A stretch of DNA of 60,850 bases from Halioglobus sp. (lineage in GTDB: Bacteria > Pseudomonadota > Gammaproteobacteria > Pseudomonadales > Halieaceae), in the NCBI GenBank assembly GCA_020443345.1, contig JAGRIH010000021.1, positions 109,018 to 169,867 of the forward strand, in the 5' to 3' direction. The notes beneath the pieces are model-generated. The model searched no databases. It was given only the letters and a program-made list of their open reading frames with translations, and had not been told where the DNA came from. This document shows positions 37,493 through 47,895 of this stretch, one piece after another. The first letter of the stretch is position 1. Every line of letters begins with the position of its first letter. Both the position numbers and the translations under genes were made by a program.

Positions 37493-37560
37493 ACCTTTCC
37501 ACAGGCGGGTAGGTGGAAAGGGGTAAAAAGGAGTCTGACCCCTGTTTACCCCTTTTTACC
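37493..37560. repeat. Nested inverted repeats downstream of glnA
   Basis: AAAGGGGTAAA (37517-37527) pairs exactly with TTTACCCCTTT (37545-37555). The intervening GGAGTCTGACCCCT is itself like the AAAAGGGGTCAGA elements. A second pair, CCTTTCCAC (37493-37501) and GTGGAAAGG (37514-37522), overlaps on the left. It lies about 65 bp beyond the glnA stop and before the DUF4124 gene, so it may end glnA transcription. Confidence 0.65.
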
Positions 37561-37623
37561 AATGCCGTGCCGAGGGGCTCGGCTACCGTCCAGGCTCGGC
37601 AGTCGAAGCCCCCCGCGGCGGTG

Positions 37624-39030
37624 CTATACCGAGTAGTACATGTCGAACTCGACCGGGTGGGTGGTCATGTTCAGGCGTTCGATTTCGCCGGCTTTGAGGG
37701 CGATGTAGGCATCGATCATGTCGTCGGAGAATACGCCGCCGGTGGTGAGAAAGGCGCGGTCCGCATCCAGTGCCGCCAGCGCCATGTCCAGGCTGGAGGC
37801 GACGGTGGGGATCGCTTTGCCCTCTTCCGGAGGCAGGTCGTACAGGTCCTTGTCGGCCGCATCGCCGGGGTGGATTTTGTTCTGGATACCGTCAATGCCC
37901 GCCATCAGCAGGGCGGCAAAGGCGAGGTAGGGGTTGGCGCTGGGGTCGGGGAAGCGTATTTCCACGCGCTTGCCGCGGGGGCTCGCCACATAGGGAATAC
38001 GGATGGACGCGGAGCGGTTGCGGGCCGAATAGGCCAGCATGACCGGAGCCTCGAAGCCCGGCACCAGGCGCTTGTAGGAGTTGGTGGAGCCGTTGGTGAA
38101 GGCGTTGATCGCCCGCGCGTGCTTGATCACGCCTCCGATATAGTACAGCGCGGTTTCCGACAGGCCGGAGTAGCCGTCGCCGGCAAAGATGTTCTGGCCG
38201 TCCCGGGCGATGGACTGGTGCACGTGCATACCGGAGCCGTTGTCGCCGACCAGCGGCTTGGGCATAAAGGTGGCCGTTTTGCCGTAGGCGTGCGCCACGT
38301 TGTGCACACAGTACTTCAGTACCTGCACCTCGTCGGCCTTTTTCACCAGGGTGTTGAACCTGACCCCGATCTCGCACTGTCCCGCGGTGCCCACCTCGTG
38401 GTGATGTACTTCCACATCCAGTCCCATCTGCGCCATCGCGGTACACATGGCGGTACGGATATCGTGCAGGGAATCCACCGGCGGCACCGGGAAATAACCG
38501 CCCTTCACCCGGGGGCGGTGTCCGGTGTTGCCCTCCTCGAAAACCTCGTTGGAGACCCAGGCGGCTTCCTCAGAGTGGATTTTGTAGCCGGCGCCGCTGA
38601 TGTCGCAGTGCCACTTGATGTCGTCGAATACGAAAAATTCCGGCTCCGGGCCGAAAAACGCCACGTCGCCGATGCCGGTGGAGGCCAGGTAATCCTCCGC
38701 GCGCTGGGCGATGGAACGCGGATCGCGGTCATAGCCCTGCATGGTGGATGGCTCCAGGATGTTGCAGCGCAGGATGACGGTGGGCTCGTCAGTAAACGGG
38801 TCCAGCAGCGAGGTGGTGTCGTCCGGCATCAGGATCATGTCGGATTCGTTGATGCCCTTCCAGCCGGCAATGGATGATCCGTCGAACATCTGGCCGTCCT
38901 CGAAAAAGTCCTCATCGACTGTCTTGGACGGTATGGTGACATGCTGCTCCTTGCCGCGGGTATCGGTGAAGCGCAGGTCTACCCAGCGTACTTCGTGCTC
39001 TTTGATCAGCTCCAGCGTTCGTTCGGACAT
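37624..39030 (-). CDS. glnA: Glutamine synthetase type I
   Basis: Makes glutamine from glutamate and ammonia using ATP; dodecameric enzyme. The 468-aa length is normal. Visible motifs are [17 protein letters not shown], the metal-site [13 protein letters not shown], the [16 protein letters not shown] catalytic loop and [19 protein letters not shown]. The adenylylation site is Tyr in [15 protein letters not shown]. It is preceded by a sigma-54 promoter at 39137 and an NtrC site at 39245, so it should be switched on under nitrogen limitation. Confidence 0.98.
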   Translation of the reverse strand: MSERTLELIKEHEVRWVDLRFTDTRGKEQHVTIPSKTVDEDFFEDGQMFDGSSIAGWKGINESDMILMPDDTTSLLDPFTDEPTVILRCNILEPSTMQGYDRDPRSIAQRAEDYLASTGIGDVAFFGPEPEFFVFDDIKWHCDISGAGYKIHSEEAAWVSNEVFEEGNTGHRPRVKGGYFPVPPVDSLHDIRTAMCTAMAQMGLDVEVHHHEVGTAGQCEIGVRFNTLVKKADEVQVLKYCVHNVAHAYGKTATFMPKPLVGDNGSGMHVHQSIARDGQNIFAGDGYSGLSETALYYIGGVIKHARAINAFTNGSTNSYKRLVPGFEAPVMLAYSARNRSASIRIPYVASPRGKRVEIRFPDPSANPYLAFAALLMAGIDGIQNKIHPGDAADKDLYDLPPEEGKAIPTVASSLDMALAALDADRAFLTTGGVFSDDMIDAYIALKAGEIERLNMTTHPVEFDMYYSV

Positions 39031-39136
39031 TTCGTTTCCTCCATTGGGATGGTAGTCATCCGGCCAGCGCTGCTGGCCAGTATGCGTGCTGCCGGCGCAG
39101 TGGCGATCGCCCGGTGCGCTTCGTCATCTCACCAAG

Positions 39137-39152
39137 AGCAAGAGCTGTGCCA
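39137..39152 (-). promoter_or_regulatory. Sigma-54 promoter of glnA
   Basis: On the minus strand the sequence reads TGGCAC-AGCTC-TTGCT, with GG and GC separated by exactly 10 bp as the sigma-54 consensus requires. It is about 107 bp before the glnA start. An NtrC site lies 93 bp further upstream. Confidence 0.85.
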
Positions 39153-39244
39153 AAAAGGTGCCAAAGATAACGTTTTGAATTTAAAGCAATGTTTCCTCTC
39201 GCATGCCCGACATACCCCGCCGTCGCACCAAAACAGAACGCCTT

Positions 39245-39261
39245 TGCACCGTTTTGGTGCA
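39245..39261. promoter_or_regulatory. NtrC binding site upstream of glnA
   Basis: TGCACC-GTTTT-GGTGCA is a perfect match to the NtrC consensus palindrome TGCACC-N5-GGTGCA. It lies about 108 bp upstream of the sigma-54 -12 element, a usual enhancer distance. Confidence 0.85.
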
Positions 39262-39410
39262 ATTTTCTGTCGAGCCGCAACCCAGTGCTCCAACCACCTG
39301 ATAAGTTGCGATCAGTGCCGCCCGGGCGGCTCCCGGCCAGGCGTAACCGGCAAAAACGCGGTCAAGTTCGTATAATGTGCCCCCGAATCAAAGCCGCCGC
39401 AATCACTCCC

Positions 39411-40859
39411 ATGAAATTCGTTGTCAAGTACTTCTCTGAAATCGCCATCAAGAGCAGGCCGGTGCGGCGCCGCTTTATCGGGCAACTGGCGGAGAACCTG
39501 CGCGCACTGCTGCGCGATATCGATCCCGACGTGGTGGTCGAACGGGGGTGGGACAAACTGCAGGTCGAGACCGCCCTGCAGGAGGCAGCGGAGCTGGCGC
39601 GTCTGGTCGATGCCATGCGCCGCACCCCGGGCATCACCTATATCCTGGAGGTCGCGGCGCATCCGCTGCCGGCTGTCGATGAGATCGTGCACCAGGTGCT
39701 GCCGGTCTACGCCGAGCGGCTGGCGGGCCGCACTTTTGCCGTGCGCTGCCGGCGCTCCGGCTCGCACGATTTCACCTCGGTCGACGTAGAGCGGGTGGTG
39801 GGCGGCGCGCTGCTGGCCGGCACCGATGCCGCCGGTGTGAACCTGACCACACCGGAAGTCACCGTCGACCTGGAGATCAGCGGCCAGACCCTCTATGTGG
39901 TGGGTCGGCGCCACCGCGGTCTGGGCGGCTACCCGATCGGTAGCGTCGATCCGGTGCTGTCGCTGATCTCGGGCGGCTTTGACTCTCCGGTGGCCAGCTA
40001 TTTGACCATGAAGCGCGGCATGCGCACGCATTTTCTGTTTTTCAACCTGGGCGGGCGCGATCACGAACTCGGCGTCAGAGAGGTGGCCCTGTACCTGTGG
40101 CAGCGGTACGGCTGCAACCAGCGCGTGCTGTTCATCAGTGTGCCCTTCGAAGAGGTGGTGGCGGAACTGCTGGGCAAGGTGCGCGACGCCATGATGGGAG
40201 TGATTCTCAAGCGCATGATGCTGCGCGCGGCGGATCGCATTGCCGGGGACCTGCAGATCGACGCGCTGGTGACCGGCGAGTGTGTGGCCCAGGTCAGCAG
40301 CCAGACCCTGCGCAACCTGGCGGTGATCGACCAGGTCACACAGAGACTGGTGCTGCGCCCGCTGATCGCCACCGACAAGGAGGACATCGTGCGGATGGCG
40401 GCGCGTATCGGCACGCGGGACTTTGCCGCGAACATGCCCGAGTACTGCGGCGTGATTTCGATCAATCCCACCACGCGCGCGCGCCTGGACCGGGTGCAGG
40501 CCCAGGAGCAGAACTTCGATATGGCGATACTGGAGCGGGCCATCGCCAGTGCCCGCCGCACGCGGATCGACGCGCTGGCCGCTGCCGAACTGGAGCGGCC
40601 GGATGTGGAAGTGCTGTCGATTCCGCTGGCCGGCAGCACCGTCATCGATATCCGCCACCCGGACGAGGAAGAGCTGACGCCCCTGCGGCTCCACCAGGCG
40701 GTGACAAAAATCCCCTTCTACGAACTGCACCGGCGCGCCGCCCAGCTCGATCCCGGAACCACCTACATGTTGTACTGCGGCAGGGGCGTGATGAGCCGCC
40801 TGCACGCCAGCCACCTGCTCGCCTCGACGGATCTGGATATCAAGGTCTACGCGCCCTGA
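39411..40859 (+). CDS. thiI: tRNA uridine 4-sulfurtransferase
   Basis: Makes 4-thiouridine at position 8 of tRNA and supplies sulfur for thiamine thiazole. From ATG at 39411 the protein is 482 aa, the long form with the C-terminal rhodanese domain. It has a THUMP domain (KFVVKYFSEIAIKSRPVRRR), a PP-loop nucleotide site (SGGFDSPVASYLTMKRG), the ECVAQVSSQTL region, and the rhodanese Cys in YMLYCGRGVMSRLHA. It is divergent from glnA. TATAAT at 39371-39376 is a possible -10. Confidence 0.95.
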   Translation: MKFVVKYFSEIAIKSRPVRRRFIGQLAENLRALLRDIDPDVVVERGWDKLQVETALQEAAELARLVDAMRRTPGITYILEVAAHPLPAVDEIVHQVLPVYAERLAGRTFAVRCRRSGSHDFTSVDVERVVGGALLAGTDAAGVNLTTPEVTVDLEISGQTLYVVGRRHRGLGGYPIGSVDPVLSLISGGFDSPVASYLTMKRGMRTHFLFFNLGGRDHELGVREVALYLWQRYGCNQRVLFISVPFEEVVAELLGKVRDAMMGVILKRMMLRAADRIAGDLQIDALVTGECVAQVSSQTLRNLAVIDQVTQRLVLRPLIATDKEDIVRMAARIGTRDFAANMPEYCGVISINPTTRARLDRVQAQEQNFDMAILERAIASARRTRIDALAAAELERPDVEVLSIPLAGSTVIDIRHPDEEELTPLRLHQAVTKIPFYELHRRAAQLDPGTTYMLYCGRGVMSRLHASHLLASTDLDIKVYAP

Positions 40860-40918
40860 GTGGCGGCACGGCAATATTACCGCCTCTGCCGTCGTATGTC
40901 CGCGCGCTCGCCATGGGG

Positions 40919-40949
40919 TATAATCCGCGCCTTTTTTTAAGCGGCGCGG
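40919..40949 (+). promoter_or_regulatory. typA leader: possible -10 and stem-loop
   Basis: TATAAT lies at 40919-40924. Directly after it CCGCGCC (40925-40931) pairs with GGCGCGG (40943-40949) around a loop TTTTTTTAAGC. The hairpin would sit at the very start of the transcript, 20 bp before the TTG start. No good -35 box is seen. Confidence 0.4.
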
Positions 40950-40968
40950 GCCGCCCCGAGGTAAGCCC

Positions 40969-42780
40969 TTGATCGACAAGCTTCGCAACATCGCCATTAT
41001 CGCCCACGTGGATCACGGCAAGACCACCCTCGTGGACTGCCTGCTGCAGCAGTCCGGAACGCTCGATCGCCGTTCGCAAGGGGCGCAGCGCGTCATGGAT
41101 TCCAACGACCAGGAGCGCGAGCGCGGTATTACCATCCTGGCCAAGAATACCGCCATCGAATGGGGCGACTACCGCATCAATATCGTGGACACGCCCGGTC
41201 ACGCCGACTTCGGCGGCGAGGTGGAGCGCGTGCTGTCGATGGTGGACTCGGTGCTGCTGCTGGTGGATGCCGTGGACGGCCCCATGCCGCAGACGCGCTT
41301 CGTGACATCCAAGGCCTTTGATCAGGGCCTCGATCCCATTGTGGTGGTAAACAAGGTCGATCGCCCCGGCGCCCGTCCGGACTGGGTCATCGACCAGGTG
41401 TTCGACCTGTTTGATCGCCTCGGCGCCACCGAGCAACAACTCGATTTTCCGGTTGTTTTCACCTCTGCGATCCAGGGTATCGCCGGCCTGAATCACCAGG
41501 ACATGGGCACCGACATGCAAGCCCTGTTCGAGACCATTGTCGAGAAGGTGCCGGCACCGGCGGTGAATTCCGACGGCCCTTTGCAGATGCAGATCAGCGC
41601 GCTGGACTACAACAGCTACGTCGGCGTAATCGGCGTCGGGCGCATCACCCGCGGGAGGCTCCGGCCCAATACCCAGGTCACCGTGATCGATCGCAGGGGC
41701 AACGAGCGCAACGGGCGGATTCTGCAGGTGATGGGCTATCTGGGGCTGGAGCGCATCGATGTCGAAGCCGCCCGGGCCGGCGACATCGTCTGCATTACCG
41801 GTATCGAGGGCCTGCATATCTCCGATACGCTGTGTGACCCCGCCGCGGTGGAGGCGCTGGCACCGCTGTCCGTGGATGAGCCCACCGTCAGTATGACTTT
41901 CCAGGTAAACGATTCGCCCTTTGCCGGCCGCGAGGGCAGGTACGTCACCTCGCGCAATTTGAAAGAGCGGCTGGAGCGGGAACTCATTCACAACGTCGCT
42001 CTGCGGGTGGAGCCCGGCGACAGTCCGGACCGGTTCAAGGTGTCCGGGCGCGGTGAGCTGCATCTGTCCGTACTCATTGAAGCCATGCGCCGCGAGGGTT
42101 TCGAACTGGGCGTGTCGCGCCCGCAGGTCATCCAGAAAATAGTCGACGGTGTGCTGCACGAGCCCTATGAACAACTGCTCGTCGACTGCGAGGAACAGCA
42201 CCAGGGCGCGGTCATGGAGGAGCTGGGACTACGCCGCGCCGACCTGCAGAACATGGTGCCCGACGGCAGAGGCCGGGTGCGCCTGGAGTTCATCATTCCG
42301 GCGCGCGGCCTGATCGGCTTTCGCTCCCTGTTCCTGACCCTGACTTCCGGCGGCGGCATCCTGACCCACGTGTTCGATCACTACGGGCCGGTGAAAAACG
42401 CCGAGATCGTCCACCGCAGCAACGGCGTGCTGGTGTCCATGGTGAAGGGCAAGACGCTGGCGTATTCCCTGTACAACCTGCAGGATCGCGGACGCCTGTT
42501 CGTCCCGCCAAACATCGATGTCTACGAGGGCCAGATCATCGGCCTGCACAGCCGCGGCAACGACCTGGCGGTCAACCCCACCAAGGGCAAACAGCTCACC
42601 AATGTGCGCGCCTCGGGCAGCGACGAGGCGCTGATACTCACGCCGCCGGTGCGCCACACGCTGGAGCAGGCGCTGGAGTTCATCGAGGACGATGAACTGG
42701 TCGAAGTGACGCCGCAGAGCATTCGCCTGCGCAAGAAACTGCTGCGCGAGCACGAACGCCGCCGCGCGGGGCGCATCTGA
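40969..42780 (+). CDS. typA: Ribosome-associated GTPase TypA/BipA
   Basis: Translational GTPase that acts on 50S assembly and stress or low-temperature growth. The 603-aa length is typical. The G1 motif [15 protein letters not shown], the switch I region [26 protein letters not shown] and the NKVD guanine motif ([15 protein letters not shown]) are intact. The start is a TTG at 40969 ([13 protein letters not shown]), which matches the family N terminus; GAGG lies upstream. It is followed by dtd after 3 bp. Confidence 0.96.
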   Translation: MIDKLRNIAIIAHVDHGKTTLVDCLLQQSGTLDRRSQGAQRVMDSNDQERERGITILAKNTAIEWGDYRINIVDTPGHADFGGEVERVLSMVDSVLLLVDAVDGPMPQTRFVTSKAFDQGLDPIVVVNKVDRPGARPDWVIDQVFDLFDRLGATEQQLDFPVVFTSAIQGIAGLNHQDMGTDMQALFETIVEKVPAPAVNSDGPLQMQISALDYNSYVGVIGVGRITRGRLRPNTQVTVIDRRGNERNGRILQVMGYLGLERIDVEAARAGDIVCITGIEGLHISDTLCDPAAVEALAPLSVDEPTVSMTFQVNDSPFAGREGRYVTSRNLKERLERELIHNVALRVEPGDSPDRFKVSGRGELHLSVLIEAMRREGFELGVSRPQVIQKIVDGVLHEPYEQLLVDCEEQHQGAVMEELGLRRADLQNMVPDGRGRVRLEFIIPARGLIGFRSLFLTLTSGGGILTHVFDHYGPVKNAEIVHRSNGVLVSMVKGKTLAYSLYNLQDRGRLFVPPNIDVYEGQIIGLHSRGNDLAVNPTKGKQLTNVRASGSDEALILTPPVRHTLEQALEFIEDDELVEVTPQSIRLRKKLLREHERRRAGRI

Positions 42781-42783
42781 TCC

Positions 42784-43221
42784 GTGCGTGCCCTGCTGCA
42801 GCGCGTCACGACCGCGCGGGTGGACGTCGCGGGCGAGTGCGTGGGGCAGATCGGCCCCGGGCTGCTGGTCCTGTTGGGCCTGGAAGGCAGCGACGTGCCC
42901 GCTGTGGCCGAGCGCATGGTGGCGAAGCTGCTGGCCTATCGCATGTTCGCTGACGCGCACGGCCGCATGAACCGCAGCGTGAGCGAGACCGGCGGCGGTG
43001 TCCTGCTGGTATCGCAGTTCACCCTGTCCGCCGATACCCGCAGGGGTCTGCGGCCGGGTTTTTCCAAGGCCCTGCCGCCGGTTGCGGCGCGACCGCTGTA
43101 CGATCACATGCTGCGCGAGCTGCGGGCGCGCCACGCACCGGTTGCGGCCGGTGTGTTCGGCGCCGACATGCAGCTCAGCCTGACCAACGACGGCCCGGTC
43201 ACGTTTTTGCTGGAGCTGTAG
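42784..43221 (+). CDS. dtd: D-aminoacyl-tRNA deacylase
   Basis: Removes D-amino acids and glycine wrongly loaded on tRNA. The 145-aa protein has the core GGGVLLVSQFTLSADTRRGLRPGFSKA and the cross-subunit Gly-cisPro loop NDGPVTF at the C terminus. The start is GTG at 42784, 3 bp after typA. The pair is likely cotranscribed, as in Pseudomonas. A GC-rich stretch with no clear terminator follows. Confidence 0.96.
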   Translation: MRALLQRVTTARVDVAGECVGQIGPGLLVLLGLEGSDVPAVAERMVAKLLAYRMFADAHGRMNRSVSETGGGVLLVSQFTLSADTRRGLRPGFSKALPPVAARPLYDHMLRELRARHAPVAAGVFGADMQLSLTNDGPVTFLLEL

Positions 43222-43433
43222 TGTCCGGGCCCGCCCGGCGGCGGCGCTGGCCGGCGCCGGGAAATCCCGATAAATTTCCAGCCGCGGCGTTCTCCGGCGT
43301 TGCAATAGTTGGTACCATGACCGCGAAACAGCTGCGTCGACAGGCCGCGCAGGGCCGGTAGCTGTCATAACAATGGGTGGAGGTCTCGGAGCTGCACACG
43401 TAACCTTCACAGGCACCTGACAGGGGTTTGCCA

Positions 43434-44246
43434 ATGCTCGCCAATGCTGAGCTCACGCAAGATTTCACCGTCCTGAACCAGCAGTACAAAAAGCTCATCG
43501 AGGCCCTGGTGGCAGCGGTGGGCATACCCGCGGTTGCGCTGGATGTGGAGATCACCCACGAGGGCAATTTCCGCGGGTTCGATGGCAACAAATTCTACCT
43601 GGTGGAGCGCGGCACGCTGTGCGCCCGCTACCAGGGCAGGACTGTCTACGTGCTGGATGAAGGCGATATGCTGCTGCCGGATATCACCGGCGTCTCGGAT
43701 GACGCTATCTCGGTGGTCTACGGCAGCGAAGCGGGCGCACATCTGTGCAGTTACCCCGCGCTGGAATTCATGCGCCGTGTCTTCTCCGATCAGGCGGCGG
43801 TCAAGTTGTGGACCCGCATGCTGGTCACCTATGCCGGATTGATGCTCAGGATTACCGCGGCCAATACCCCCGAAGACAGCCCCGCCACGCCGGGTTTTGA
43901 AATCTATCAGCCCGGGGATGTCATCATCGAGCAGGGCGATCGCGCGGACTATGTCTTCAACATGTCCTCCGGTGTCGCCGAAGTGCTGGTGGACAATGTC
44001 ACCGTGGGACGCATCGGCGAGGGCGAGATATTCGGTGCAATGGCCGCGCTCACCCACGCCGACCGCAGTGCCACGGTGAAAGCCAAGACCACCTGCTCCG
44101 TGGTCAAGGTACCCAAGGAACAGTTTACCGAACTGATCAAGAGCAATCCCGCAACCATCCACAGCCTGCTGATCGACATGGCCAACTCCATCGTTAACCT
44201 CAATGAGCAGTTGGTCGGGCTGCGCGGCCATCACGGCTTCGATTGA
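43434..44246 (+). CDS. Cyclic nucleotide-binding-domain protein
   Basis: A 270-aa cytoplasmic protein with no DNA-binding or enzyme domain. The C-terminal half is a CNB fold (EIYQPGDVIIEQGDRADYVF; GRIGEGEIFGAMAALTHADR; SATVKAKTTCSVVKV). The N-terminal half also resembles a weaker jelly-roll (KFYLVERGTLCARYQG). In the phosphate-binding cassette the usual Glu of FGELAL is replaced (FGAMAAL), although the Arg of RSATV is retained, so cAMP binding is uncertain. The ATG at 43434 is preceded by AGGGG. It stands alone before parC. CpdA, the cAMP phosphodiesterase, is also in the window. Confidence 0.85.
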   Translation: MLANAELTQDFTVLNQQYKKLIEALVAAVGIPAVALDVEITHEGNFRGFDGNKFYLVERGTLCARYQGRTVYVLDEGDMLLPDITGVSDDAISVVYGSEAGAHLCSYPALEFMRRVFSDQAAVKLWTRMLVTYAGLMLRITAANTPEDSPATPGFEIYQPGDVIIEQGDRADYVFNMSSGVAEVLVDNVTVGRIGEGEIFGAMAALTHADRSATVKAKTTCSVVKVPKEQFTELIKSNPATIHSLLIDMANSIVNLNEQLVGLRGHHGFD

Positions 44247-44348
44247 TACGCTCGATGGCAGTATGACGGCGGTCGGGCCCGGCAGACCGCAGATGCAATA
44301 CCCCGCCGGGATATAGTCCGTAAGTTGTAACGTACAGGCCATTGCCAC

Positions 44349-46604
44349 ATGTCTGAAATAGTACAGATCGACAAGGACGGCATCGAACAGGTGTCGCTCA
44401 AGCTGTATACCGAGAAGGCCTACCTGGACTACTCCATGTACGTCATCCTGGACCGCGCCCTGCCGCATGTGGGCGACGGGCTCAAGCCGGTGCAGCGTCG
44501 TATCGTCTACGCCATGAGCGAGCTGGGACTGAAGGCGAGCGCCAAATTCAAGAAGTCGGCGCGCACCGTGGGCGACGTGATCGGCAAGTTTCACCCGCAC
44601 GGCGACAGCGCCGCCTACGAGGCCATGGTGCTGATGGCCCAGAATTTCAACTACCGCTATCCGCTGGTGGACGGGCAGGGCAACTGGGGGTCGCCGGACG
44701 ACCCCAAGTCCTTTGCCGCCATGCGTTACACTGAGTCGCGCCTGACCGCCTATGCCGAGGTGCTGCTGGCGGAGCTGGGCCAGGGCACGGTGGACTGGGT
44801 GCCCAATTTCGACGGCACCCTGGACGAGCCCGCGGTACTGCCGGCCCAGGTGCCCAACGTGCTGCTCAATGGCACCACGGGTATCGCTGTGGGGATGGCC
44901 ACGGACGTACCGCCGCACAACTTGCGCGAGGTGGTTTTTGCAGCGGTCCGCCTGCTGGATGCGCCCCAATCGACGGTGGCCGAACTGTGCGAGTACGTGC
45001 AGGCTCCGGATTTCCCCACCGGCGCGGAGATCATCACGCCGCGCGAGGAAATACTCGCCATGTATGAGAGCGGGCGCGGCGCCCTGCGCATGCGCGCCGT
45101 GTGGGAGCGCGAGGGCGGCGACCTGATCATCAACGCGCTGCCCTACCAGGTATCCGGCTCGCGGGTGCTGGAGCAGATCGCACAGCAGATGCAGGCCAGG
45201 AAGCTGCCGATGGTGGCCGATTTGCGCGATGAATCGGACCACGAAAACCCCACCCGGCTGGTGATCGTGCCGCGCTCCAACCGGGTGGATGTGGAGGGTC
45301 TGATGAGCCACCTGTTCGCCACCACCGACCTGGAGCGCAGCTACCGTATCAACCTCAATATGATCGGCATCGACGGCCGGCCCGCTGTCAAGGGGCTGGA
45401 CCGCATCCTGAGTGAGTGGCTGCGCTTTCGCACCGACACCGTGCGGCGGCGCCTGGAGTACCGCCTGGAGCGCGTGGTGAAGCGCCTGCACCTGCTGGAA
45501 GGCTATCTCATCGCCTACCTCAATATCGACGAGGTGATCCACATCATCCGCACCGAGGACCAGCCCAAGCCGGCGCTGATGCAGCGCTTCGGGCTCACCG
45601 ACACACAGGCCGAGGCCATCCTGGAACTGAAGCTGCGCAACCTGGCCAAGCTCGAAGAGATGAAAATTCGCGGCGAGCAGGACGACCTGGCGCGCGAGCG
45701 CGACGAGTTGCAGACCATACTGGGCGGCGCCGCGCGCCTCAAGACGCTGATCAAAAAGGAGCTGCGGGCGGTCGCCGAGCAGTACGGCGACGCGCGGCGT
45801 TCACCGCTGGTGGTGCGCGACGAGGCCAAGGCCTTCAGTGAGCTGGAACTGATGAGCGCCGACCCGCTGACGGTGGTGATGTCCGACAAGGGCTGGATTC
45901 GCGCGGCCAAGGGCCACGATATCGATCCGACCAGCCTCAGCTACAAGTCCGGAGACGCGTTTCGTATGGCCACGCGCGGGCGCAGCAACCAGCCGGTGGT
46001 GATCCTCGACTCGACCGGTCGCGCCTACACGCTGGCCTCCCACAACCTGCCCTCCGCCCGGGGCCAGGGCGAACCCGTGACGGGGCGCATCAACGCGCCA
46101 TCGGGCGCCAGCTTCAAGGGCATGATGATGGGCGACCCGCAGGCGCGCTACCTGCTGGCCAGCGACGCCGGCTACGGCTTCGTGGCGCGGCTGGGGGACC
46201 TGCAGACCAAAAACCGGTCGGGCAAGGCGGTGATCAGCCTGCGCCGCGGTGCGCAGGTGTTGCAGCCGGCGGCCATCGCCGCGCCGCTGGCAGAGCTCTG
46301 GGTTGCAGCGGTGACCAACGAGGGTCGCCTGCTGGTGTTTCCGCTGGCGGACCTGCCGCAGTTGACGCGGGGCAAGGGCAACAAGATCATCGGGATTCCC
46401 GGCGCCCGGGTGCAGAGCCGCGAGGAGTTTATGGTGGGCGTGGCGGTGCTCACCCCCGAATCCAGCCTGCTGGTGTATGCCGGCAAGCGGCACCTCAAGC
46501 TGCGTTTTGCCGAGCTCGAACACTACCGCGGCGAGCGCGGCCGGCGCGGCAACAAGCTGCCCCGGGGCTTTCAGAAAGTGGACGCGATAGCCGTCGACAA
46601 CTGA
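44349..46604 (+). CDS. parC: DNA topoisomerase IV subunit A
   Basis: DNA-cleaving subunit of topoisomerase IV, partner of ParE (4365). The 751-aa length is typical. The N-terminal breakage-reunion domain shows [31 protein letters not shown] at 82-93 and the catalytic Tyr127 in AAMRYTESR. The quinolone-linked residues S87 and E91 (E. coli S80/E84 positions) are present. The C-terminal beta-pinwheel has degenerate blades such as [18 protein letters not shown]. It converges with the Smp-like gene after 40 bp. Confidence 0.97.
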   Translation: MSEIVQIDKDGIEQVSLKLYTEKAYLDYSMYVILDRALPHVGDGLKPVQRRIVYAMSELGLKASAKFKKSARTVGDVIGKFHPHGDSAAYEAMVLMAQNFNYRYPLVDGQGNWGSPDDPKSFAAMRYTESRLTAYAEVLLAELGQGTVDWVPNFDGTLDEPAVLPAQVPNVLLNGTTGIAVGMATDVPPHNLREVVFAAVRLLDAPQSTVAELCEYVQAPDFPTGAEIITPREEILAMYESGRGALRMRAVWEREGGDLIINALPYQVSGSRVLEQIAQQMQARKLPMVADLRDESDHENPTRLVIVPRSNRVDVEGLMSHLFATTDLERSYRINLNMIGIDGRPAVKGLDRILSEWLRFRTDTVRRRLEYRLERVVKRLHLLEGYLIAYLNIDEVIHIIRTEDQPKPALMQRFGLTDTQAEAILELKLRNLAKLEEMKIRGEQDDLARERDELQTILGGAARLKTLIKKELRAVAEQYGDARRSPLVVRDEAKAFSELELMSADPLTVVMSDKGWIRAAKGHDIDPTSLSYKSGDAFRMATRGRSNQPVVILDSTGRAYTLASHNLPSARGQGEPVTGRINAPSGASFKGMMMGDPQARYLLASDAGYGFVARLGDLQTKNRSGKAVISLRRGAQVLQPAAIAAPLAELWVAAVTNEGRLLVFPLADLPQLTRGKGNKIIGIPGARVQSREEFMVGVAVLTPESSLLVYAGKRHLKLRFAELEHYRGERGRRGNKLPRGFQKVDAIAVDN

Positions 46605-46644
46605 TGCCTGCGCGCAACCAATCCGCCAGGGTGAACGCCGGGTT

Positions 46645-47895
46645 TCAGTAATTGTCCGGGTCGGTCAGGCGTTTGATGATCAGGCGCAGCTGCCGCTCCA
46701 GCAGGTCCTGGTAGGGGCCTGCAAACGCCTCCAGCACCGCGTAATCGCGCACTTCCGTGGCATGGCTCTGCAGCCGCCCGTCGACATCCGTGTCCTCGCA
46801 CACGGCGGGGCTGAGCAGGACTTTCGGCGGGCGGCTGGCGCACACCGCCTGCAATTCATCCAGCGTGTGCTGCATGTACAGGCCGGGGTAAATGTCGCTG
46901 CCATCGCCGCAGCCCAGTTCGCTCTGGGAAACTGCCATGGCCAGACACAGGGACAGCGGCATCTGCTGTTCCAGTTCGCGGCTGGCGGCCTGCACCAGCC
47001 AGGCACAGGAAGCCGCGCGGAACGCCGCGCTGCCGGCACTGTTGCCGTCGCTGAAATACACCGCGAGCGCGAACTGCCGGACGACCTGCAACTCGCCGGC
47101 GTAAAAGCCCGCGGCGGCATACACCACCTGATGCAGCCGGTCGATGTAGCGGCGCAGCGAGTGCTCATCCAGGGTGTCCACGTAGTCCACCAGGCTGGTC
47201 AGGTGCAGATACAGCACCGCGGTGGTGCGGTAGTTCTCCTCCCGCGGGCTGGCCGCACTGCGGGTGCGCAGCAGATCCATCGGCAGCGCCTCGATGCGCA
47301 GCCCCAGTGCGGCCAGCTCGTTTGCCGGGCGCTGCCCCGGCGCTTCGCCGTCCAGTGCGATGACCCGGGCCATGGCGCGCAGCCGATTGCCCAGGCGCTG
47401 CCCCAGGGCGCGGCTGGCGCCGTACACCCCCAGGCTGAGCAGCACGGCCAGGCCCACCATGCTCAGCACGAAACGCAGTTGCGCCGCCAGCGCGTTGTCC
47501 GTACTGACGGTGATCTTCACCTGCCCGGCGATATCTGATTCGATGCGCACCGGCGCGTGGTAGTGGTGCAGATTCTGTCCCTGCGCGCTGCCGGCCTGCC
47601 CCAGCGCCTTGCCTTCCACGTCGAAGATGGCGACCTGCTGTGCCGAGGAGGTTTCCACGAACCGCTGCAGGGACGCGGCAATGCTCAACAAATCGCCGCT
47701 TTCCAGCGCGGTGCCGATACGCTGCGCAATCTGGTGGGCCAGTGCCGTGCCGTACTCCTGTTGTTGCTGTAGCTGCATGTGTCGTGTGGAGATCGCGGCC
47801 AGGGCGACCAGAGCCAGGCTGACCAGCAGGCACAGGCCCGCACTGATCAGCGCCATCTGCTGGCCGAGGCTGGTGTTCTGGATGCGGCTGTTCAC
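46645..47895 (-). CDS. Smp/YtjB-like membrane protein with degenerate cyclase-like cytoplasmic domain
   Basis: A two-TM inner-membrane protein of about 416 aa from GTG at 47895. TM1 (ISAGLCLLVSLALVALAAIS) is followed by a periplasmic region of about 130 residues (FVETSSAQQVAIFDVEG), then TM2 (FVLSMVGLAVLLSLGVYGAS), and a cytoplasmic part that starts like the AhpA/YtjB family. The C-terminal 190 residues (TTAVLYLHLTSLVDYVDTL and later VCASRPPKVLLSPAV) resemble a class III nucleotide-cyclase fold, but the metal and base residues are not evident. It is divergent from serB, as Smp is in E. coli. Confidence 0.72.
   Translation of the reverse strand: MNSRIQNTSLGQQMALISAGLCLLVSLALVALAAISTRHMQLQQQQEYGTALAHQIAQRIGTALESGDLLSIAASLQRFVETSSAQQVAIFDVEGKALGQAGSAQGQNLHHYHAPVRIESDIAGQVKITVSTDNALAAQLRFVLSMVGLAVLLSLGVYGASRALGQRLGNRLRAMARVIALDGEAPGQRPANELAALGLRIEALPMDLLRTRSAASPREENYRTTAVLYLHLTSLVDYVDTLDEHSLRRYIDRLHQVVYAAAGFYAGELQVVRQFALAVYFSDGNSAGSAAFRAASCAWLVQAASRELEQQMPLSLCLAMAVSQSELGCGDGSDIYPGLYMQHTLDELQAVCASRPPKVLLSPAVCEDTDVDGRLQSHATEVRDYAVLEAFAGPYQDLLERQLRLIIKRLTDPDNY

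Noticed and set aside
43407..45542. A 711-codon frame opposite parC and the CNB gene
   Set aside because: Antisense shadow of clear genes; its translation has no recognisable motifs.
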